DNA of 64,000 bases, taken from positions 1 to 64,000 of IMG/VR virus record IMGVR_UViG_3300050015_000600. One strand, written 5' to 3'. This stretch comes from a virus. Shown here one piece after another: positions 35,293 to 42,778 of this stretch. The position numbers and the translations under genes were made by a program. The notes below the pieces were generated by a model. It had not been told where the DNA came from. It searched no databases and was given only the letters and a program-made list of their open reading frames with translations. Numbering within the stretch: position 1 is the stretch's first letter; each line of letters opens with the position of its first letter.

Positions 35293-35537
35293 CAGCTTCC
35301 TCTTTTGTTATCAATAGTTTTAGTTTTGCTTAATGGACATAATGATATTTCTAATTGATAATATTTATATCTGGCTTTACTAGTAGCTTCGCAGGAGTCC
35401 ATTATCATTTCTTTCGCTAACAGACTATTAAAAGCCCTCTGTTGGAACCATATAAAATTCTTAACATCAAATCTCTTTGCCCATAGCCACGCTTTAAATT
35501 CACCAATCATAGTATAATATTTTAATTTCAGTTTCAT
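35292..35537 (-). CDS. hypothetical small basic protein
   Basis: 81 residues beginning MKLKLKYYTMIGEFKAWLWA, rich in aromatic and basic residues, no clear membrane segment. Coupled to the FmdB-like gene by overlapping codons. Function unknown. Confidence 0.62.
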   Translation of the reverse strand: MKLKLKYYTMIGEFKAWLWAKRFDVKNFIWFQQRAFNSLLAKEMIMDSCEATSKARYKYYQLEISLCPLSKTKTIDNKRGS

Positions 35538-35538
35538 T

Positions 35539-35709
35539 CTACAACGCTCCTATGGCTTTGAGTATTTCATTTGCGAAAACTACAATTGCTATATAAACAA
35601 CAAGCACTCCAAACTATACGGTTGATTTTATCTGTCTTACGTGTTCTTTTTGGAGCAGTATTATTTTATCAAGCAACTCGTCGTTTGTCCGATCGCGGTT
35701 ATTCTGCAT
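35539..35709 (-). pseudogene. small membrane protein interrupted by an in-frame amber codon
   Basis: The frame from ATG 35709 reads MQNNRDRTNDELLDKIILLQ and on to a TAG at 35616-35614. The same frame then continues for 24 more codons with a clear hydrophobic segment (FGVLVVYIAIVVFANEI) to a TAG at 35541-35539, one base before the next ATG. A helix followed by a single membrane span is a coherent small phage protein. The tight packing shows the original gene filled the whole interval. It is either a nonsense mutation, a sequencing error or stop read-through. Confidence 0.65.
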
Positions 35710-36202
35710 CGTCTTCTCCCTCGTTTATCCAATAACTCTTTATATACCAAACTACCATATACATAGCTTCGTCATCCCGCCAAGTATTGATCACGCAGGC
35801 GATAGTGTTTTTATCATCGCGGAAGAATATATCCGTTTGATAGTTATTTCCAACGTCGGATTGGCATTGGAACGACATGTGTAGATTAGTACTGTCAAAT
35901 TTAAACGTTCCGGCTTTGATCAAATACATGCTTGTTATGTCTTCTGCTGTGTGTTTAAAGAATTTATATTCTTTGTTAAACTCGAACACAGTAAAATAGC
36001 CTGTATTCGAATTTGTCCGCTCCCAAGTTTCTCCGTTATCGCTACTGATAAAGTTATTACAGCCCATTGTACTAATGCTTGTTCCGCCTTCATAGCCAGA
36101 GCAGGAATATGTGCTTATGGCCGTTATTGCTAATGCTAACAACAATGCAATTGCGCACCAGCCTAAACATCGAACTATTTTATCCGTTTTCTCGTCTTTC
36201 AT
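35699..36202 (-). CDS. membrane-anchored protein
   Basis: 167 residues. One membrane segment near the start (CLGWCAIALLLALAITAIST), then an extracytoplasmic beta domain (NFISSDNGETWERTNSNTGY). The N-terminal anchor with a Cys just after the segment could be lipid-modified, but no strict lipobox is seen. It might be a superinfection-exclusion or envelope protein; inferred. Confidence 0.68.
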   Translation of the reverse strand: MKDEKTDKIVRCLGWCAIALLLALAITAISTYSCSGYEGGTSISTMGCNNFISSDNGETWERTNSNTGYFTVFEFNKEYKFFKHTAEDITSMYLIKAGTFKFDSTNLHMSFQCQSDVGNNYQTDIFFRDDKNTIACVINTWRDDEAMYMVVWYIKSYWINEGEDDAE

Positions 36203-36378
36203 TATTCTGCATCCTCAAGCTGTTCTTGCAAATACTCAATCGTTTTACTTATCTGCTCTTTGTCCATTATGTATCTTAAGCGTCTATCGCCACAAGCAAT
36301 TGATATTAATATATCACTGTTTATGCCTAAATCACTGAATATCAACTCTGTGTTATTCTTCTTTTTTAATTTTAACAT
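36202..36378 (-). CDS. hypothetical protein, 58 aa
   Basis: Starts at ATG 36378, overlapping the stop of the previous gene (TAATG), and stops at 36202 in the same way with the next. Encodes MLKLKKKNNTELIFSDLGIN and then a charged helix (KEQISKTIEYLQEQLEDAE). Both junctions support a real gene. Function unknown. Confidence 0.62.
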   Translation of the reverse strand: MLKLKKKNNTELIFSDLGINSDILISIACGDRRLRYIMDKEQISKTIEYLQEQLEDAE

Positions 36379-36596
36379 TACTCAACCTCTTGAAATTGTT
36401 CAACATAAACCTTGTGCCAACACGTAGGGCATATATGTCTGCCGTCCTTCTTGATATGCAACCAACATTCTTCTTCTGCAAAAAGTATAGCGTCTTCCGG
36501 CGTAGGATAACCGCAATACGCGCTGTCTTCGCAATAATCTGCACCGCATTCGTCACATATAATCGTAAATGCGTGAATTTCTATATCTTTAATCAT
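36378..36596 (-). CDS. small zinc-binding protein
   Basis: 72 residues. The residues CDECGADYCEDSAYC and the later CPTCWHKVYVEQF give two CxxC knuckles plus further Cys and His, consistent with a treble-clef or ribbon zinc site. It resembles the 49-aa zinc protein encoded just upstream in arrangement. Coupled to both neighbours by overlaps. Confidence 0.7.
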   Translation of the reverse strand: MIKDIEIHAFTIICDECGADYCEDSAYCGYPTPEDAILFAEEECWLHIKKDGRHICPTCWHKVYVEQFQEVE

Positions 36597-36738
36597 CTTT
36601 CGCCTCTAGTAGTAATTCTTCTAAGCATTCTGTGCATAAATAGTCTGTCACTTCGCACCATTCTAATTGCGCGTAGGACGTTTGTCCACATCTGTCGCAT
36701 TCGAGTATTACGTATTCATCGGTTATTTCTTTTAACAT
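36589..36738 (-). CDS. small zinc-ribbon protein, 49 aa
   Basis: ATG at 36738 with GAGGATGATTAA upstream. It encodes MLKEITDEYVILECDRCGQT, then CTECLEELLLEAKDD: two CxxC knuckles in 49 residues. It overlaps the next zinc protein by 8 bases. Possibly a transcription-associated zinc ribbon; function unknown. Confidence 0.65.
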   Translation of the reverse strand: MLKEITDEYVILECDRCGQTSYAQLEWCEVTDYLCTECLEELLLEAKDD

Positions 36739-36990
36739 TTAATCATCCTCCGAAGGGAAATGTTTAACTTCTTTGTATCGTTCATGCCAGGCAGAAGCCT
36801 GCATAGTCATGTCGGAGAACTGCCTCTGAAGCTCAACCGTTCGCGTCACTAGCTGTTCTTTTTCTTTTATTTCTTCGCCTATCTGGTGATATAGTTCGCT
36901 TTTCTTTATATGCGCTTGCTCTAAATCCATTGTTCTCGCTCGCAATAAATATGCCAGCCGATCTATCTCTTTTTGCTTTTTGCCAAACAT
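36739..36990 (-). CDS. coiled-coil protein
   Basis: 83 residues, almost entirely one amphipathic helix (EIDRLAYLLRARTMDLEQAH, then EIKEKEQLVTRTVELQRQF). Shares its first base with the upstream stop. Function unknown. Confidence 0.65.
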   Translation of the reverse strand: MFGKKQKEIDRLAYLLRARTMDLEQAHIKKSELYHQIGEEIKEKEQLVTRTVELQRQFSDMTMQASAWHERYKEVKHFPSEDD

Positions 36991-37211
36991 TAGTCTCTAT
37001 CCCTATTATTATAATAATTTAACGCGCCTGCAATTTCCATTGCATCTTCGTGGTTTTCAGAGTGAGCTAAAACATAGTAAGTCATCGCGTCGCTCCGCCA
37101 GTCTTTTTTTCGAGTAGTAGAATCAACAATGTCGTAACCATCATTGATTTTGTTCACTTGATGTCCTGTATATGGGACTATCTTTACTTCGTATCTATTT
37201 TTCTTTGCCAT
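36990..37211 (-). CDS. hypothetical small protein
   Basis: 73 residues from the ATG at 37211 (MAKKNRYEVKIVPYTGHQVN); an ATG six bases upstream is in frame. It is alpha/beta with a late acidic helix (SENHEDAMEIAGALNYY). Its start lies within the end of the upstream gene. Function unknown. Confidence 0.63.
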   Translation of the reverse strand: MAKKNRYEVKIVPYTGHQVNKINDGYDIVDSTTRKKDWRSDAMTYYVLAHSENHEDAMEIAGALNYYNNRDRD

Positions 37212-37590
37212 GACCATCTCTTTTGATTACAAAATCTAATTCTTCGATTCTTTGTTCTAATTGTTCTATTTGGTTAATGCAAGCATTCTCTAACCTATTG
37301 TATTCTTTCCGTTCGTCTTCTAATTGATTTTCTAATCGCGACACTTGGTCTTCAGCGGCGGCGCGTATGCCGGAATTAGTGAGCCGTATAGCTTCGATAT
37401 GATCTCTAATTCTGTCATAAACCGCCTGTGTTTCCATTTCTACGTCGCTTTGCATATCAGGCGTAAAGTCGTAGCTTGCCAAACCAAAGTGTTTTTCGTA
37501 CTGTTCGACGAAGTAATCGCATATTTTGTGTAGTATTGGCGTTATATTGCCGTCTATTTCTTCGCATGTCCAAGGATATTCAAATGCCAT
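37195..37590 (-). CDS. hypothetical protein with C-terminal coiled coil
   Basis: 131 residues. The N-terminal half is globular (MAFEYPWTCEEIDGNITPIL) and the C-terminal half is a coiled coil (VSRLENQLEDERKEYNRLEN). It shares its start with the stop of the 58-aa gene upstream. Not recognised. Confidence 0.66.
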   Translation of the reverse strand: MAFEYPWTCEEIDGNITPILHKICDYFVEQYEKHFGLASYDFTPDMQSDVEMETQAVYDRIRDHIEAIRLTNSGIRAAAEDQVSRLENQLEDERKEYNRLENACINQIEQLEQRIEELDFVIKRDGHGKEK

Positions 37591-37766
37591 TAGCCTATCC
37601 CCATGCTTTCGTAAGTAATATCTTTAGGCTCGTAGCCTATATTAATCAATCTCAATAATAACCATTCTTCTAATGAAGATAAGTCCGAAGTAGAGCGTGG
37701 TGACACGCCCCCTTCTACTGCATATTCTTTGAGAATCTTGACTGCTTTTTCTGCTTTAATATTCAT
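37590..37766 (-). CDS. hypothetical protein, 58 aa
   Basis: ATG at 37766; encodes MNIKAEKAVKILKEYAVEGG and continues through EEWLLLRLINIGYEP to a TAA at 37590. It overlaps the genes on both sides by 1-4 bases. A small helical protein of unknown function. Confidence 0.62.
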   Translation of the reverse strand: MNIKAEKAVKILKEYAVEGGVSPRSTSDLSSLEEWLLLRLINIGYEPKDITYESMGIG

Positions 37767-37984
37767 TCTGTTACTCTCAAAACTATTTGAACATTATATA
37801 TTCGTTCTTGCATTTTGTTTGCGTAGTGAATATCGTAGGTTCCTTGAAGAATATTTTGCGACACTATGTCCGTTACCTCAGAATCGTAGTATTTTAAACC
37901 GATTTCGCGCATATCGTAGGCGATACGCATATTATCTATATCGCCTACATGTTGTCCCATGAATAATATCTTTTGAATTTTCAT
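37763..37984 (-). CDS. hypothetical small protein
   Basis: 73 residues beginning MKIQKILFMGQHVGDIDNMR, short alpha/beta with a hydrophobic start. Translationally coupled on both sides. Function unknown. Confidence 0.62.
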   Translation of the reverse strand: MKIQKILFMGQHVGDIDNMRIAYDMREIGLKYYDSEVTDIVSQNILQGTYDIHYANKMQERIYNVQIVLRVTE

Positions 37985-38310
37985 TATACATCCTCTAAAA
38001 TATCATTCAAATAATTAGCTATGACACGTATCTCAGGTTTATTAAACCGGAAGGCGCGTGTTTCGCATCCGTCTTTTGCAAATGTCACTTTGACATAGCC
38101 GCTTGGGTGTAGTTCGCCGAATACAGCTACAGCACCCGAACGCTCTATAAGCAAACAATTAGCATATTTATCAGCCGGTTCCTCTTTGACACTTGCGTAC
38201 TGAGCTTGATTCTGTCCTGCGGAATGCGCATTACCAAAAGGATTAGAGCTTTCGCCTTTAAAACTTTTGCCGAATGTCTTTTCGAGCATACCAAATAAAT
38301 CATTCTCCAT
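37984..38310 (-). CDS. hypothetical protein
   Basis: 108 residues. A Gly/Ser/Asn-rich, probably disordered N-terminal 45 residues is followed by a compact beta domain (NCLLIERSGAVAVFGELHPS) and a C-terminal helix (KPEIRVIANYLNDILEDV). The domain resembles small modulators rather than enzymes. Not recognised. Confidence 0.65.
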   Translation of the reverse strand: MENDLFGMLEKTFGKSFKGESSNPFGNAHSAGQNQAQYASVKEEPADKYANCLLIERSGAVAVFGELHPSGYVKVTFAKDGCETRAFRFNKPEIRVIANYLNDILEDV

Positions 38311-38482
38311 CTTCTAACTCCCGTTCCCAACAATCTCTGCATGAGAAAAAATCGCTGTTTCTGCATTCGTATTTTACGTTTATTGTATTATGCGGGCATT
38401 CTTCGCCTATTATCATATCTTCGGCGAGGATGAGTATCTCGCCTTGTGTTAAATTACACATTCTTTTTTCTAAAAGCGTCAT
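38300..38482 (-). CDS. small Cys/His-containing protein
   Basis: 60 residues beginning MTLLEKRMCNLTQGEILILA. It contains EECPHNT, KYECRN and FSCRDCWER, four to five Cys that could bind one zinc. Overlaps both neighbours. Function unknown. Confidence 0.62.
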   Translation of the reverse strand: MTLLEKRMCNLTQGEILILAEDMIIGEECPHNTINVKYECRNSDFFSCRDCWERELEDGE

Positions 38483-38817
38483 TAGTGCGTACCTTCTTCT
38501 GCTTCAATTTTTGCTAAAAATAAATTTTCTATTAGTATAAGATAGTTTATCATGTCACCGATTATTTCATCCAATAGCTCTACTGTCGGAGAAAAACCTT
38601 TTTTATCATTCTCGATCATATCCTGCAACACTATCTCGTGTTTCGTCTGTAATATTACACAATATTCCTGCGGAGTAATGCCATTCAGCTTTGCTCCGGC
38701 AATCAAACTATGCAATCTATCACGGTCGCTTGCGTAAATCTCTGCTTTTTTATTTAATGTTGCTTTTATCTTTTTGCAACGTTCTTCTACATTTCTCTGA
38801 AAGTCGTTATTCGTCAT
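38482..38817 (-). CDS. helical hypothetical protein
   Basis: 111 residues, nearly all helix, beginning MTNNDFQRNVEERCKKIKAT and ending in a long amphipathic helix (LLDEIIGDMINYLILIENLF). Shares start and stop bases with its neighbours. Function unknown. Confidence 0.65.
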   Translation of the reverse strand: MTNNDFQRNVEERCKKIKATLNKKAEIYASDRDRLHSLIAGAKLNGITPQEYCVILQTKHEIVLQDMIENDKKGFSPTVELLDEIIGDMINYLILIENLFLAKIEAEEGTH

Positions 38818-39191
38818 TACAATTTTCCTAATGATTTAATAATTTCGTCTGCTATAACATACATACCTTGTTGAATAGCGTCATATATCTTCTGTGTAGC
38901 CGGAGTATTCATAACTCTGCTTGGGTAATTATGCAATCTTTGTGCTAAATCGTTCAAATATTCTTCATCTGTATGCGCAGGGTTCGCTATAGGCTCGTTA
39001 GTATGAACCGGAACGGGTACAGCTTGAGCCGGTTGCGTCATTTGTTCCCGCAATATAGCGTTTTCTTTCTTTAGCCGGTCTGGGGCAGCATCTTCTTCAT
39101 AACACAAGGAACAAGGGTATTCCTCATCTATCCAAGGATGGACTTCACAATAACCTTTCTTTAATATTTCGCCATAAATATCATAAGCCAT
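38817..39191 (-). CDS. hypothetical protein, first gene after promoter at 39.25 kb
   Basis: 124 residues. An N-terminal CEVHPWIDEEYPCSLCYEED motif holds three Cys and one His that could bind zinc. Then comes a coiled-coil stretch with Pro-rich linker (MTQPAQAVPVPVHT), then a helix. It lies 40 bases after a well-formed promoter. Function unknown. Confidence 0.68.
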   Translation of the reverse strand: MAYDIYGEILKKGYCEVHPWIDEEYPCSLCYEEDAAPDRLKKENAILREQMTQPAQAVPVPVHTNEPIANPAHTDEEYLNDLAQRLHNYPSRVMNTPATQKIYDAIQQGMYVIADEIIKSLGKL

Positions 39192-39238
39192 ATCTAATCC
39201 TCAAATAATAATTCTTAAAATTGTAATTTTACTTAGTT

Positions 39239-39269
39239 CAAATATACAAAAATATGCTGACATACACAA
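39239..39269 (-). promoter_or_regulatory. leftward Bacteroidota-type promoter
   Basis: Minus strand: TTG (39269-39267), 20-base spacer, TATATTTG (39246-39239), a full match to TTG/TANNTTTG. It follows a terminator and precedes the 124-aa gene. Confidence 0.78.
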
Positions 39270-39308
39270 ATAATATATTAGATAGTATAAAACAAGTATA
39301 AACAGAAC

Positions 39309-39337
39309 AAAAAAAGCAGACTATTTCTAATCTGCTT
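39309..39337 (-). terminator. intrinsic terminator
   Basis: Minus strand: AAGCAGA with TCTGCTT (7 bp), 10-nt loop, followed by TTTTT. It closes the four-gene unit 39374-40361. Confidence 0.78.
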
Positions 39338-39373
39338 ACCATGGATAATTATTACAAAAAAACTTTTACCTAA

Positions 39374-39559
39374 TTATTCATCCTCTTCGTAATGTACGGC
39401 AATAGACTTGCCTTTTAACACTCTTATTGAATCCTTAATCAATTTCCGGTAATTCTTAGAGCCTGCTAATGGCTTAGCAATCCAGTACATCTTGCCTATT
39501 TTAACTTTAACGCTGTTGTTCTCGGTGTTTTGTAACAAGAAGTCAATTAATGCGCTCAT
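39374..39559 (-). CDS. hypothetical small protein
   Basis: 61 residues beginning MSALIDFLLQNTENNSVKVK. Basic middle (YWIAKPLAGSKNYRKLIKD) and acidic end. It overlaps the upstream gene by 4 bases (ATGA) and is followed by a terminator. Function unknown. Confidence 0.62.
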   Translation of the reverse strand: MSALIDFLLQNTENNSVKVKIGKMYWIAKPLAGSKNYRKLIKDSIRVLKGKSIAVHYEEDE

Positions 39560-39864
39560 ATTACCTCCACAGGTGTTAATGCCGCTTTATAAATAGCTAC
39601 GCATTTTTCTACAGGTACTCTGAACAACACATTAGCGTGTTTTAATTCCTTATTATCATAGCCTATGTAATGAGTTTTGTTGACCCAATAACCAGCCTGT
39701 CCATCGTAAGTCAGTAGATTTCCACCACTCCTTTCTTCTACGGTAATATACGCAATCCTTGGTAGATTGGGTTGTGTTATACTACTACCCCTTTGTACCG
39801 TACTGCCAAGTGCGAATGTAAAACCATCACCCCATAATTCAATTATTTCTTCTTCGTTGCCCAT
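39556..39864 (-). CDS. hypothetical protein, beta-rich
   Basis: 102 residues beginning MGNEEEIIELWGDGFTFALG, beta-dominated with aromatic residues (TYDGQAGYWVNKTHYIGYD). AAAGGAGAT lies upstream of the ATG. Function unknown. Confidence 0.65.
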   Translation of the reverse strand: MGNEEEIIELWGDGFTFALGSTVQRGSSITQPNLPRIAYITVEERSGGNLLTYDGQAGYWVNKTHYIGYDNKELKHANVLFRVPVEKCVAIYKAALTPVEVI

Positions 39865-39874
39865 AATATCTCCT

Positions 39875-40057
39875 TTAAAATGTTATATCATCTTCTTTGT
39901 AACTATCCATCTCTCGTTGCAGTATAACTATAGTGTCTTCTATTGTGTAAGGGTATAAAGAGTGGAACAATTTCTCTTTGGTGATTGTACCATCATGGAT
40001 AAATTTACCTATTAATTGCAGATTGTCTATCAAATTTTGAATCTTTTCCATAGCCAA
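39875..40057 (-). CDS. hypothetical small helical protein
   Basis: 60 residues beginning MAMEKIQNLIDNLQLIGKFI; two or three helices, charged end. AAGGAG before the start. Function unknown. Confidence 0.62.
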   Translation of the reverse strand: MAMEKIQNLIDNLQLIGKFIHDGTITKEKLFHSLYPYTIEDTIVILQREMDSYKEDDITF

Positions 40058-40061
40058 CTCC

Positions 40062-40361
40062 TTATACCAACATAGTCAAACTTCTTAATATTGTCCCAGC
40101 ACGAGATGCCTGTGTACGCAAACGCTCTAATTCCTCTTCAAAATAATAATATATCGTACCTTCAGGAATATCAGGTTGCTTTTTACAGCACTCAGTCGGC
40201 GAAGGTGTCTCGTTTGCACCTAGTCGTAATGTTGCCATGTGTATATCTATTAACTTCTTCTCTAGGTCGTCTATTGTATCCTTGTAGTCATTGGTTAATT
40301 TTAATAGCACAGCTGTGTCTCCAACCGGAGTAGGTCTCATCGCACGTCCATCGTTTTCCAT
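40062..40361 (-). CDS. hypothetical protein, first gene of a leftward unit
   Basis: 99 residues beginning MENDGRAMRPTPVGDTAVLL; a helical protein with one CC pair (PTECCKKQPDIPEG). It lies about 30 bases after the promoter at 40396-40426, so it is promoter-proximal. Function unknown. Confidence 0.65.
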   Translation of the reverse strand: MENDGRAMRPTPVGDTAVLLKLTNDYKDTIDDLEKKLIDIHMATLRLGANETPSPTECCKKQPDIPEGTIYYYFEEELERLRTQASRAGTILRSLTMLV

Positions 40362-40395
40362 AAATCAAAATCCTAAAATGTATAAAAACAATATT

Positions 40396-40426
40396 CAAAT
40401 ATACAAAAAGTTACTATAATAACCAA
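40396..40426 (-). promoter_or_regulatory. leftward Bacteroidota-type promoter
   Basis: Minus strand: TTG (40426-40424), 20-base spacer, TATATTTG (40403-40396). Identical in form and spacing to the promoter at 39.25 kb. Confidence 0.78.
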
Positions 40427-41586
40427 AAATAGAATGTAAAAAGAATAAACAAAACAAAGAAGATTAAGATTATAATATCCTCGCCTTGTTAAGGCTCGAA
40501 TATTATGTAGAAACAAGTCTCCAGCCTATGAGAAAATGAGACTATCACATGACCATCATATAGCAACTATTTGTAAAATAACAATATCCTACAACTAAAG
40601 CGCATAAATGACACTATAAAAATTATAAAAATGATAGATCGAAGTGTTTTTGCTAGGGAGAAAAGAGACAGGGATGATTTGTATGATTATAGCTAAGTCT
40701 ATATAATTGATGCAGTTACTATCTAAAAGGTGACAATTCTGATTCTCTCTGTGTGGGTACCCCTCCCCTCCCGCCATCGCGATTGCCGTCCTATACCCCA
40801 CCTTAAAACTTCTACATATTACATTAAAATGTTTTTGTTCAGGTGCTAAACAATATATACAAACATATAGCATGCATAATGGTATTATCATGCTATATAA
40901 ATAAAATTCAATAACTTACATTAATATTCAATGCTATTGGGTATTCGATTTAGCACGTTGTCATTCATATATTACATTACTACGTATTTGTTACGTTTGT
41001 TATTTGTAAACAAAACAACGTTATAAATCAACCACTTAGAGTAATTCGCCTGGATTGCGTGTCATTGCGTGGATCGTTATACAATGTATAGACCGACTTT
41101 TCAAGTTTTGTTCGTTGGTGTCCCGATTTGTTGGCGTCCCTCCACTTACCCCTACAAACCAACAACAAACCCTTGTAATACATACACTTACTCTTATCAT
41201 AATTATACGATATAATCTTAACATATTGATATTTATACACTTACTATATTTAGCACGTTTATACTACTACAAACTGTCAGATTTATTACACACTTTTATA
41301 TATTTGTTATTGTTTGACTACTTTTTTGTTGATTATTTAGTATTTTTCTTGTTTTCTTCGCATATTATATTTGCATATGTGAAATAAAAGTGTTAATTTT
41401 GAATTATAAAGTTGATGCAGTTTCGAACAATTGATTTTATGCAGTTCTTTTAAAATTTATTTCTGCGAATAAGATATATTTTTGATTTTGCAAAATACAT
41501 TATCGGAACCATTGCCCAGGTGAGTAGCTTTATTGAGTCTAGTAAATCACTCCTGAGACGTTTTTATTAATCTTTCGAATATTTAT
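40427..41586. other. long AT-rich non-coding region, possible origin or control region
   Basis: About 1.2 kb with no gene I can support between the divergent small-gene blocks. It contains an imperfect dyad at 40472-40506 (ATAATAT...GCCTT/AAGGC...ATATTAT), a G-rich minus-strand run at 40760-40772 with a GGGTACCC palindrome, paired direct repeats (ATTGCGTG twice at 41054-41071; GTTGG(T/C)GTCCC twice, 16 bases apart, at 41114-41140; TTTAGCACGTT twice, 300 bases apart, at 40949 and 41249) and recurring CACTTA. Such iterated short repeats in AT-rich DNA suit an origin or operator cluster; unproven. Confidence 0.5.
41366..41373 (+). promoter_or_regulatory. possible -7 element of the rightward small-gene unit
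   Basis: TATATTTG matches TANNTTTG exactly, but no TTG stands at the usual 20-base distance, so this is only a candidate. A rightward promoter is expected upstream of 41647 because none is seen between the seven gene groups. Confidence 0.35.
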
Positions 41587-41628
41587 TAATAATTGAATAT
41601 AGCCCGATTATCGGTTTTATTGAGTTAT
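41587..41628 (+). other. long hairpin before the first small gene group
   Basis: AATAATTGAATA pairs with TATTGAGTTATT (one mismatch, one wobble) and encloses an inner CCGA-TTA-TCGG hairpin. It ends 18 bases before the ATG at 41647. It occupies the same position as the tRNA-like elements downstream but has no T-loop. Confidence 0.5.
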
Positions 41629-41646
41629 TTATTTAAAAGGTGTATT

Positions 41647-42039
41647 ATGAAAACGAATTATGAACTTGAAGCGATTAAATTTGCTAAAAAATACGGTGTT
41701 AAATTAACCGTAATTGGTGACTCTATCAATAAACGTTATTTCTTAGGCGATAAAGAAAATAGAGAGGTATTCACGTTAAGACTAACAAGGAATAAAAAAC
41801 AATATACTTTCACATTTGGTCAAAGTATTGTAAACGGTGGAAAAACACCAACGATGTATGATGTTTTAGCTTGTCTAACTAAATACGATGTTGGGGATTT
41901 TGATGATTTTTGTAGTGAATTTGGTTTTTCTGCTTACGAAAAAAGTTCTGTTAAGATTTACGAAGCAGTATGCAAAGAATATAAAGCAGTACAACGTTTA
42001 TTTGGTGATATTTATGAAGAATTGCAGGAAATAGAATAA
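41647..42039 (+). CDS. hypothetical protein
   Basis: 130 residues from the ATG at 41647 (MKTNYELEAIKFAKKYGVKL), chosen because AAAAGGTGTATT precedes it. The centre (FTLRLTRNKKQYTFTFGQSI) is a beta domain and the rest is helical with FDDFCSEFGFSAYEKSSVKI. Small proteins of this type are common in accessory regions of Bacteroidota mobile DNA. First gene of the rightward unit. Function unknown. Confidence 0.7.
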   Translation: MKTNYELEAIKFAKKYGVKLTVIGDSINKRYFLGDKENREVFTLRLTRNKKQYTFTFGQSIVNGGKTPTMYDVLACLTKYDVGDFDDFCSEFGFSAYEKSSVKIYEAVCKEYKAVQRLFGDIYEELQEIE

Positions 42040-42197
42040 TGAGTGTTATTCCAATAAAAAACGGCTCAAAATTTATCTGTACTTATAGAGTAGATAATAT
42101 TTTGATAAAAAACACATATAGTAATATGAGTATTACTGAAGCAAAGTTTTTATTTGCTGAATACTGCATGAAATTATTAGTTAAATATAATGTTTAA
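42039..42197 (+). CDS. small protein, 52 aa, paralogue of the gene at 42507
   Basis: Starts on the stop of the previous gene (TAATG) and encodes MSVIPIKNGSKFICTYRVDN and so on. The second half (YSNMSITEAKFLFAEY) closely resembles YSGYSINEIRVLFAKV in the 47-aa protein at 42507, so the two are paralogues. A beta hairpin followed by one helix, as in small phage regulators. Function unknown. Confidence 0.62.
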   Translation: MSVIPIKNGSKFICTYRVDNILIKNTYSNMSITEAKFLFAEYCMKLLVKYNV

Positions 42198-42208
42198 CGG
42201 TCTTACTT

Positions 42209-42257
42209 AACGTGGTTACATGAGTGTTTTAAACAAGTTCGTTGCTTGTTCCACGTT
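42209..42257 (+). ncRNA. tRNA-like element 1 (acceptor stem plus T-arm)
   Basis: Acceptor AACGTGG (42209-42215) pairs with CCACGTT (42251-42257), 7 bp. T-arm AACAAG / CTTGTT encloses the 7-nt loop TTCGTTG. The 16 nt between them replace the D and anticodon arms. The loop begins TTCG like a T-loop but lacks the A expected at position 58. The ATG of the next gene follows 40 nt later. Confidence 0.6.
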
Positions 42258-42297
42258 CAAAATAAAATGTTTATTTAATAAAATTAAGGTATTTATT

Positions 42298-42507
42298 ATG
42301 TTACAAGTACAAACTAATCAATTAGTTAATGATAATTGTTATTATCACTATGCAAAGGCATTATCAAATTCTGCTTGTTTTGATTTAGTAGAATTTATCA
42401 ATCAATTCCAGGATAAAAAAGCAGTTATAAATTATATATTAGAATGTAATTTAAGCGACAAAGTCAACCGTTATATTAAACAACAATTTAATGAGGAATT
42501 AAACTAA
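42298..42507 (+). CDS. hypothetical protein
   Basis: 69 residues from the ATG at 42298 (MLQVQTNQLVNDNCYYHYAK). An ATG at 42220 is in frame but lies inside tRNA-like element 1. Helical, with EFINQFQDKKAVINYILECN. Overlaps the next gene start. Function unknown. Confidence 0.66.
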   Translation: MLQVQTNQLVNDNCYYHYAKALSNSACFDLVEFINQFQDKKAVINYILECNLSDKVNRYIKQQFNEELN

Positions 42508-42650
42508 TGACTATACAACAAAATTTAAATGGTACAATAACAGTTTCGACAGTTATATTTAATCAGCACGTGAAACGTATTTATTCGGGCTATTCAATTA
42601 ATGAAATTAGAGTACTATTTGCAAAAGTAATCAAGGAATATTTAAAATGA
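42507..42650 (+). CDS. small protein, 47 aa
   Basis: Starts on the preceding TAA (TAATG). Encodes MTIQQNLNGTITVSTVIFNQ and then a helix with a YSGYSINEIRVLFAKV motif shared with the 52-aa protein at 42039. Ends ATGA-coupled to the next gene. Function unknown. Confidence 0.6.
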   Translation: MTIQQNLNGTITVSTVIFNQHVKRIYSGYSINEIRVLFAKVIKEYLK

Positions 42651-42778
42651 AAGCACAAACCAGAAATAGATTAGATTTGTTAAAGTATGGAATGCTTTTT
42701 ATTATCAGTGCTATGGTGTTATTATTTTTAGCATATAAAGCAATTTGTCTTTTATCTTTTGTTTATCGTGGCTTTTAA
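42647..42778 (+). CDS. small single-span membrane protein, 43 aa
   Basis: ATG overlaps the previous TGA. Encodes MKAQTRNRLDLLKYGMLFII and a hydrophobic stretch to LLFLAYKAICLLSF. Basic start, one membrane span. Its stop lies inside a GTGGCT/AGCCAC hairpin. Function unknown. Confidence 0.6.
   Translation: MKAQTRNRLDLLKYGMLFIISAMVLLFLAYKAICLLSFVYRGF

Noticed and set aside
35539-35709. Genome-wide reassignment of TAG to a sense codon
   Set aside because: Several well-supported genes, including the secreted protein and the FmdB-like gene, end properly at TAG, and the long genes have no internal TAG.
40595-40891. 98-codon open frame on the minus strand in the non-coding region
   Set aside because: Erratic composition, no ribosome-binding site and no coupling to neighbours; it crosses the G-rich run and repeats. 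Treated as chance.
41028-41387. Open frames on both strands over 41.0-41.4 kb
   Set aside because: They overlap each other and the direct repeats, have low-complexity aromatic content and lack start signals.
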